NCBI GenBank assembly: GCA_002284615.2
Contig: MU069962.1
Coordinates: 63,777-100,517, forward strand
Source: Dunaliella salina
Taxonomy: Eukaryota; Chlorophyta; Chlorophyceae; Chlamydomonadales; Dunaliellaceae
Direction of reading: 5' to 3'
DNA: 36,741 bases
The notes under the pieces are model-generated. The model did not search any database. It was not told where the DNA came from and saw nothing but the letters and a program-made list of their open reading frames with translations. Within the stretch, counting starts at the first letter, position 1; every line of letters starts with the position of its first letter. Below are positions 29,113-36,741 of the stretch, piece after piece. The translations under genes were made by a program, and so were the position numbers.

Positions 29113-29800
29113 TTTTCTAGGGAGTTAAGGAATGAAGGAAGGTTATTGCTTCTATACGCCTTCGAGGGCATCTTAGCGGCTCAAAACCCTGACCTCTAGG
29201 AGATCGGCGCATGTCCGAGCAAGTCTGAACGATCCCATTGCCACATGGTCCATTTTCTACATCTGTAAATCTCAAAGAGCACAAATACTTGCACAATAAC
29301 AAAGAAAAAAGGGCATGTTTCTCGTCTTGCAAATCTTGTGGATCATAAAGATCACAGTGACCATTCACACCATCCTGCCAACATGTTCTCTCTACTCCCG
29401 TCATGTGGACCCTTAGCCTGAAACAAGGAACATCCCGTTGCACACGTCTTCCTAAATCCAAATGGAGGTATCTAGGGGCTTTGTAAGGCGCAGTCTCAGC
29501 ACTAACAGGGTTCAAAGGAGAAACGCTCCAACAATGGAAAGCAGTCCACTTTTGGTTGTGATCCCTGGGACAGCTCAGTCCAAGTCATGCCAATCCCTAC
29601 ACAGCCGTGTCCGCAAGTCTTTTACAAAATCCTAAACATTAATCATCATCCCATTACAAACAGATTGTTTGTACAGCTCACTCCTTTGCAGCCCCCTAAG
29701 TGCAGTCAGAGCTTCTGATGTCCAACATTTCACATCATAAATATTGCTCAACGCCCTGTCAGCCTGCAGCACCTCACAAGTGTTTACAATGGGATGAAGC
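29113..29800 (-). mobile_element. LINE copy G: C-terminal fragment
   Basis: The minus frame 29117-29515 contains APRYLHLDLGRRVQRDVPCF and the degenerate knuckle CDLY-(9)-H, where the second Cys has become Tyr. Related sequence extends upstream to about 29800. It belongs to the same subfamily as copy F. A 30-bp piece around CAAAGAGC.CAAATACT.GCAC is duplicated (29076-29103 and 29272-29300). Confidence 0.65.
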
Positions 29801-29833
29801 CTTCAGCTAGAAAGGTAGGTTGCCCAGCCTGCT
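29783..29833 (-). mobile_element. LINE 3'-tail fragment
   Basis: On the minus strand it reads GCAGGCTGGGCAACCTACCT, then AGCTGAAGGCTTCATCCCAT and TGTAAAC. It is a short copy of the common LINE tail. Confidence 0.5.
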
Positions 29834-29835
29834 CT

Positions 29836-29890
29836 AGTAAAAGAGAAAAGTTTACGCAAGCCAGAGGCCGCGTGCATTTCGGGAAGGTCT
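29836..29890 (-). mobile_element. SINE-like 3' end fragment
   Basis: An AAAAGAGAAAAG run followed by TTTACGCAAGCCAGAGGCCG and CGTGCATTTCGGGAAGG matches, inverted, the 3' terminal signature of the 23667-24256 element. The body upstream is not clearly delimited. Confidence 0.5.
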
Positions 29891-29952
29891 CCTAACTGGC
29901 AAGCTAGCAAGGTCCTCACCATAGGGCCCTTAGAATCTACACTACACATAGA

Positions 29953-30018
29953 TAGCCTGGCTGAAGGCTTGAATCCCATTGTAGCCTGTAACCTGAGTAA
30001 CTTGTGACCTGTGTAACA
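29953..30018 (+). mobile_element. LINE 3'-tail fragment
   Basis: AGCCTGGCTGAAGGCTTGAA, then TCCCATTGTAGCCTGTAACC and a degenerate GTAACTTGTGACC run. Confidence 0.55.
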
Positions 30019-31057
30019 TGAGAGCCAAAAGCCTAACTTATCCGGAGAATCTAAATCAGATTATAGACCAAATCCCCAAATCTATGGACATGTCCACGCA
30101 CTTAAACACACCATTACTCAAAGAGATTGTCACTTGCATTTGCGCTGCAGAGGCCCTGTACACTTCTACAAAGTAAAATCTGACGTGAGTCACACAGTGG
30201 CATCCTTAGTAATGAAGGCGCAGATGCTCTTGCACTTCAAGCAGCTATGTTGCCTGATGAAGCTGATGCCTCACTTAACCAGGCAGAAAATCCTTTCTTC
30301 CACATGTCGCAACAAACAGCTCTCATACAGAACACTTGCCCCGTCCAAACCTCCAAGACAAAGTCAAACAAGCAATGCATGAAAAACACAAATTGGGAAC
30401 AGCAAACCTCAGCACTTTTAGTTACCAAAATTGACAAAACCTGCTCAGAATGTCCAATACTCATATCACTGCCAATTTCAAAATTATTAATGCTCTCTGG
30501 CAAATGGAATCTGTGGCTCTCAGAAAACAGACCAATGTCCTCAAACATCGAACAGACACCCTGTTCAATGGCAAACATGCCAGACGCTTCAGTGGCCACC
30601 CTGGGCCTCATCTTTGCCCTCTTTATGGCGCACCTGATAACACCCCCCCATACCCTACTCAGATGCACTCACCCACAAATAAACAGGTTGCACATAAACC
30701 GCCACCATCAAGCACCCAGCATCTGCGGTGAAGCAATTAGCAAAGGAGACTATGGATCTCTACAGATGCATGCAATACAGAGACACTAAGCATATGCTAC
30801 CTGGAGGTTAAATTCGAAATAGTGTCCACCAAAACATCTGCATTGGCTGTTTCCATCCAGACAACCACCAAATGCACAGCTCAGTCGCCCCTTGAAGGCA
30901 GAGACTCCACACATTACCCGCAAGATATGAATCCCAGAGACAGATTCACCTCATTGAACTAAAATTCTGCTCTGATTCCAAACCTGAACAAACACTCCGC
31001 ACAGAAAAAAATCAGCACAAACAAATTTGAAATTGCTACGCTCTATCTCTGTTTCAA

Positions 31058-31440
31058 GGAAAGGAAAAGGAAAAGGAAAAGCTACGCAAGCGAAACTAGC
31101 CCCCAAGCATCACAGGGGAACAACCTTAGCACCCAGAAGGGCCCGCCTTATCGAACTCCTATAGAATCAAACCCACGATCTCCATGTCCCTTTCGGGGAT
31201 GTGATTCATGTGAACCACACCAGGTTCCTGCCTTCCTGGCGCCCACCCGGGGGCTCGAACCCCGGAACACAAGGTTAAGAGCCTTGTGCTCTACCAACTG
31301 AGCTAGGCGGGTCAGGATCACGGAGCGTGCATTAAGGAAAGGGCTCCACAAGGGCCCCGCCAGGATCAGAACCTGCGACCTCCTCCGCCGCCCTGCTTGT
31401 GTCGCAGTGATATTAGCACTAACACACCAATGACAGCCTG
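31058..31440 (-). mobile_element. tRNA-related SINE cluster inside LINE H
   Basis: On the minus strand the order is: a tRNA-like segment with B box GGTTCTGATCC (within 31355-31380), the core CCTTTCCTTAATGCACGC, a tRNA-Lys-like gene (31240-31312), a further B-box-like GGGTTTGATTCT (31163-31174), TTGCGTAGC and a CCTTTT-repeat tail (31058-31080). The tail and core match the other SINE-like elements here, and Pol III B boxes support a tRNA origin. The right boundary is uncertain; no clear TSD was found. Confidence 0.6.
31240..31312 (-). tRNA. tRNA-Lys(CUU), possibly a pseudogene
   Basis: A 73-nt cloverleaf folds on the minus strand: acceptor ACCCGCC/GGTGGGC, D-arm GCTCAGTTGGTAGAGC, anticodon stem ACAAG/CTTGT with loop CTCTTAA (anticodon CTT at 31277-31279), and T-arm CGGGG/CCCCG with loop TTCGAGC. 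No intron. Position 1 is A opposite C72, where nuclear tRNA-Lys normally has G1-C72, so the acceptor stem has one mismatch. It is embedded in a SINE-like cluster, so it may be a retroposed copy rather than a working gene. Confidence 0.75.
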
Positions 31441-31650
31441 CGCACAAAAAATCTTTGGGGCACACACCGCAATTACACAGTCACATTGCACACCATACAA
31501 ATTAAAGTTGCTGGAACTATCTTCAATCCCTACACTATTGATCCCCTCTGCAAACTTGGCCTCACCAGAGACAAAGCCCACAAAATTGCAAAAGATCTCC
31601 ACTATCACGCTGTAAAGAGCCTAGCCAAAATTAACAATATAAAAAAAGGC

Positions 31651-32560
31651 CATCCAATTCAGCAACATAAGCAACGGAGGTTTGGGGGAGGGGGTTACGG
31701 GGCGGGCAGCGTACAGGACAGCAAGGCGTGCAGCTGGACGGATGGCTGACCCGCTGGACCCACATTAGCTGGGCTGCTCATAGCTAGCTTTCATTGGTGG
31801 GGCTCACTGTTAGTTTCAGCACTGACCGTTGGGTCTTTCCTTAATGCACGCTGGTTGTGTCCTGCGTAGACTTTTACTTTCACTTTACTTTTAGGATCTG
31901 GAGGGTTGTCCGCCATGCTCCTGGATGCTCGGACTCTCATCCTTCTGCTCTCCTCCGCAGCGCGCCCAGCAAAAGCCCCCGGAGAGTCCCAAGAGTCTCC
32001 CTGAACATGAAGAGCATGCCTGGTGTTAATAATAGCCGTCTATTTTTAGATGGTGGTTAAGCTTGGATGCCGGTGATTTGGCTCTTTGTATAGATTGTTT
32101 CACCCAGACTGTTCTACCAGGTTTGATTATGTACTCATTGTAGGTATGTCAATGGCCACACCAATTCAGACAACGTGCAGCGTCACTTTGTTATCCCTCC
32201 TTGGACTTCTTGAGCTCCGGGTTTGAGTCTGATTATAATACGACAATGTTGAGTTGCTGAAGTTTTCGAAGTGATGAAAGGGTTGGTGTCTGGACAAAAT
32301 TTTAGTTACAACGTGGATGTCCCCGCCATGAGGAGAGATCTCAGGGGGATCAAAGTGGACAGGTCAGCCTAGGATAGAGCCTAGCGCACACTCGAAGACC
32401 TTGTAGCTTTGGATGGTACAAGTGTTTATGCCTTATTTTCTTTTGTTTTGATTGAGAATGTTCAAGTCTGTTTTGAGTTACATACGTTTGCCATGTGCAC
32501 ATTTTCCCTCTGCCTACACAAGTGAAACAGCTTTATATTTCTTGCTCAGGTTTATTTGGC
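31651..32560. other. Stretch without gene; contains a plus-strand SINE-like 3' end
   Basis: No coding sequence recognised. 31831-31893 is the only repeat I can delimit; upstream (31690-31830) may be the body of that element. The rest (31900-32560) shows nothing definable. Confidence 0.4.
31831..31893 (+). mobile_element. SINE-like 3' end, plus strand
   Basis: GGGTCTTTCCTTAATGCACG, then CTGGTTGTGTCCTGCGTAGA and a CTTTTACTTTCACTTTACTTTT tail. This is the only copy of the shared 3' signature on the plus strand in this window. Confidence 0.6.
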
Positions 32561-32565
32561 TAAAA

Positions 32566-32634
32566 AGGCTGAGCAGCCAAACTTACTGGCTGAAGGCTTA
32601 ATCCCCAATGTGAACCTTACATATGCAAACCTTA
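32566..32634 (+). mobile_element. LINE 3'-tail fragment
   Basis: AGGCTGAGCAGCCAAACTTA, then CTGGCTGAAGGCTTAATCCC and a GTGAACCTTAC...AAACCTTATTAC end. It is the clearest copy of the common tail. Confidence 0.6.
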
Positions 32635-32734
32635 TTACTTTTTTTTTGTTCAGATTCTGAACAAAACCTTCTGAAGGTGCCTCCGAGAATCTTGTCTTTA
32701 CATATGGAAATACCAGGACAAATTCTTTTGTTTC

Positions 32735-33070
32735 TTACCTCATGGATGAATGCGATTGGCACACTGTGCAAGATGAAGAGCACATTATTCTGGAGTGCCC
32801 TTCCCAGGATCTGACAGACTCGCGCAACCAGTTCCATCATTTGTTCAGCTGTGCACCTTCCAGTTGTCCAGGACGCCTCCGAGACTTCATGAACCAAGCT
32901 AATGTCTTAGAATTAGCCAAGTTTGTATCTGCATGCTTGAAATGCTGTGCCTGACTTTTGAGCAATGCTTTCATTTTTGTTTAAATTGGCCTGGATACAG
33001 GCATCTAAGTCTCCGCTCAGCTGCCCTTGTAGGTGGATAAAGCGATATAACCTTACCTTACCTCATGGAT
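32735..33070 (+). mobile_element. 5'-truncated LINE (copy E), 310 bp, with 13-bp TSD
   Basis: TTACCTCATGGAT at 32735-32747 and 33058-33070 flanks 32748-33057. The frame running into the element encodes the tail of a LINE knuckle (CDW...VQDEEHIILEC) and a C-terminal helix ending LKCCA at 32954. About 100 bp of 3' UTR follows, ending AAAGCGATATAACCTTACC. Part of the right TSD overlaps the CCTTA tail repeat. The same 3' end was inserted at the CFAP418 stop codon. Confidence 0.82.
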
Positions 33071-33830
33071 CCTTATCATAGGAATATGTAGCGGCCCAAG
33101 TTCTTGATAAAGGTCATGTTCCCTAATGCAATATAATGCAATGTAAGGAACGCTGCCCTCACTGCCCTGATTGGAAGAATTTGAACATTTTTAACCTCCG
33201 TTTGCCACGAGCACACTTCCTCTCTCTCTCACGTGTTCCAGCACATTTTTTTCGCTGGTCAAAAATATCCTGTTAGCAGCTGATCAGCCAGAGTCTCGGG
33301 CATCAGCCCAACCTCTTGTTACCCCTTGCTCCAGCACACAAGCTCCCACGCTCAGACTTTTTTCTCTGCAATAGAAGACTGCGTAGCCAAATTTACCTTT
33401 AGCCAAAGGCTCAATCCCATCTCAAAAACACAAAACCCTTGTGAGTAGCCCTTGTAGGCAGATACAGCTACGCGGTCCTGCCTTTTTCATTCTTTCAGGC
33501 AAAAGCAGCTTGGACATTCCGAGTCTTCTCAGAAACAATTAATTGCATGGACACACGCATCACAAAAAGGGGTCCGAAGAAGAAGCTCAGCAAACTTTAA
33601 CTACAAAATGCCGAGCCACTCCTGAAGGAAAAACAGCCGGTTGACTGCACTCTCAATTGAGAATCAAATCAAATTTTGGCGTGCACAGGGGGAACAGAGC
33701 CAGCAGGCAGCTGAAAGGAAAAACGGCTTGGAGGTATCCAGACTCCAATCAGGATTGCTCTTTTAACAAGATATGCAGGAGCTCGATATTCAACCACAAC
33801 TACACCCGGGTCCACGATCAAGATGTTGGC
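33071..33830. other. Stretch without gene; LINE-tail-like piece at 33380-33500
   Basis: 33380-33430 resembles the LINE tail (TAGCCAAATTTACC, AGCCAAAGGCTCAATCCCAT), and 33440-33475 resembles the copy E tail (CCCTTGTAGGCAGATA). Otherwise nothing is recognised. This is the region downstream of the YlmG stop codon. Confidence 0.4.
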
Positions 33831-36454
<2,624 letters not shown>

Positions 36455-36741
36455 TCTAGTCTTTCTAGTCTAATACAATTTTAAATGGGTCGGATATGCA
36501 TGAAGCATAACAAAGAGATGTGTTTGTGTTTGTGTTCCGCGCAGGAGGAAAAAGTTAAATAAAACTTCATCGTTTATTCTCCAAACCAAGAATGCTTACG
36601 AGCAAGTCCACAATTAGGTACCTTCCTTAGACATCTAGACGAAGAGGTTGAGCAACGCGTTGTGCAAACAGAGTTTGTCTGCCACCATGCTGAAGGTCTG
36701 TTTGTCCCCATACATACATAAAGAAAGCACCAAGTAACACA
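36455..36741 (-). CDS. Possible terminal exon of an upstream minus-strand gene (partial)
   Basis: On the minus strand an acceptor-like GGACAAACAG (36698 upwards) precedes TFSMVADKLCLHNALLNLFV and a TAG at 36635-36637. An AATAAA on the same strand lies about 70 bp downstream (about 36558-36563). The peptide is too short to identify. If real, its gene lies beyond the right edge and is in tandem with YlmG, whose start codon is 180 bp downstream. The rest of 36455-36634 would be its 3' UTR and the YlmG promoter. Confidence 0.25.

Larger units (their letters stand above)
30130..31650 (+). mobile_element. RNase H-bearing LINE (copy H), degenerate and split by a SINE/tRNA cluster
   Basis: The plus strand at about 30189-30270 reads SHSGILSNEGADALALQAAM, the last conserved block of an RNase H domain (SHxGxxxNExAD). 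Downstream in shifted frames come a degenerate knuckle (CPLYGAPDNTP...LLRC, about 30612-30665) and SICGEAISKGDYGSL. After an interruption at about 31058-31440, the C-terminal part resumes with VAGTIFNPYTIDPLCKLGLT then KAHKIAKDLHYHAVKSLAKI (31500-31640). This order is that of chlorophyte L1-type LINE proteins. Several frameshifts show it is dead. It is a different LINE type from copies A-G, which show no RNase H. Confidence 0.7.

Overview
The window looks like nuclear DNA from a flagellated green alga (Chlorophyceae; a Dunaliella-like genome would fit, but the species cannot be fixed from sequence alone). The reasons are intron-rich genes with GT-AG splice sites, two ciliary genes (RABL2 and CFAP418), a plastid-type YGGT/YlmG gene, long CA/TG microsatellites and chlorophyte-style non-LTR retrotransposons. 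Coding sequence is sparse and most of the window is repeats of several ages.

Layout. Positions 1-8800 hold no gene I can support. They carry short dispersed repeats, a hAT-type MITE (3892-4280), a TIR element with 9-bp target duplications (5426-6056), a 98-bp SINE-like insertion (1220-1317) and low-complexity DNA. RABL2 lies at 8848-12537 on the minus strand in five exons. CFAP418 lies at 12725-17339 on the plus strand in four exons. The two genes are head to head with about 190 bp between start codons. From 18.8 to 33.1 kb is a retrotransposon graveyard: LINE copies on both strands, a Mutator-like TIR element and a SINE-like element nested in one LINE, a second LINE type with an RNase H domain broken by a SINE/tRNA-Lys cluster, and many 5'-truncated LINE tails. 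At 33831-36454 on the minus strand is a six-exon YlmG/YGGT gene for a plastid membrane protein. A possible terminal exon of another minus-strand gene sits at the right edge.

The three gene models were built by hand by joining exons where splice sites, codon phase and family similarity all agree. Each gives one continuous reading frame: RABL2 182-187 aa, CFAP418 262 aa, YlmG 209 aa. RABL2 and CFAP418 both act at the cilium, so their shared short upstream region is a candidate bidirectional ciliary promoter. The YlmG gene is functionally separate.

The clearest unusual observations are these: the divergent RABL2/CFAP418 pair; a 159-bp tandem array that repeats the acceptor and first bases of RABL2 exon 4; an 87-bp LINE tail inserted exactly at the CFAP418 stop codon, whose 13-bp target duplication preserves the stop; and several insertions dated relative to one another by target-site duplications. 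I did not find a defence system, CRISPR array or other clearly new multi-gene system.
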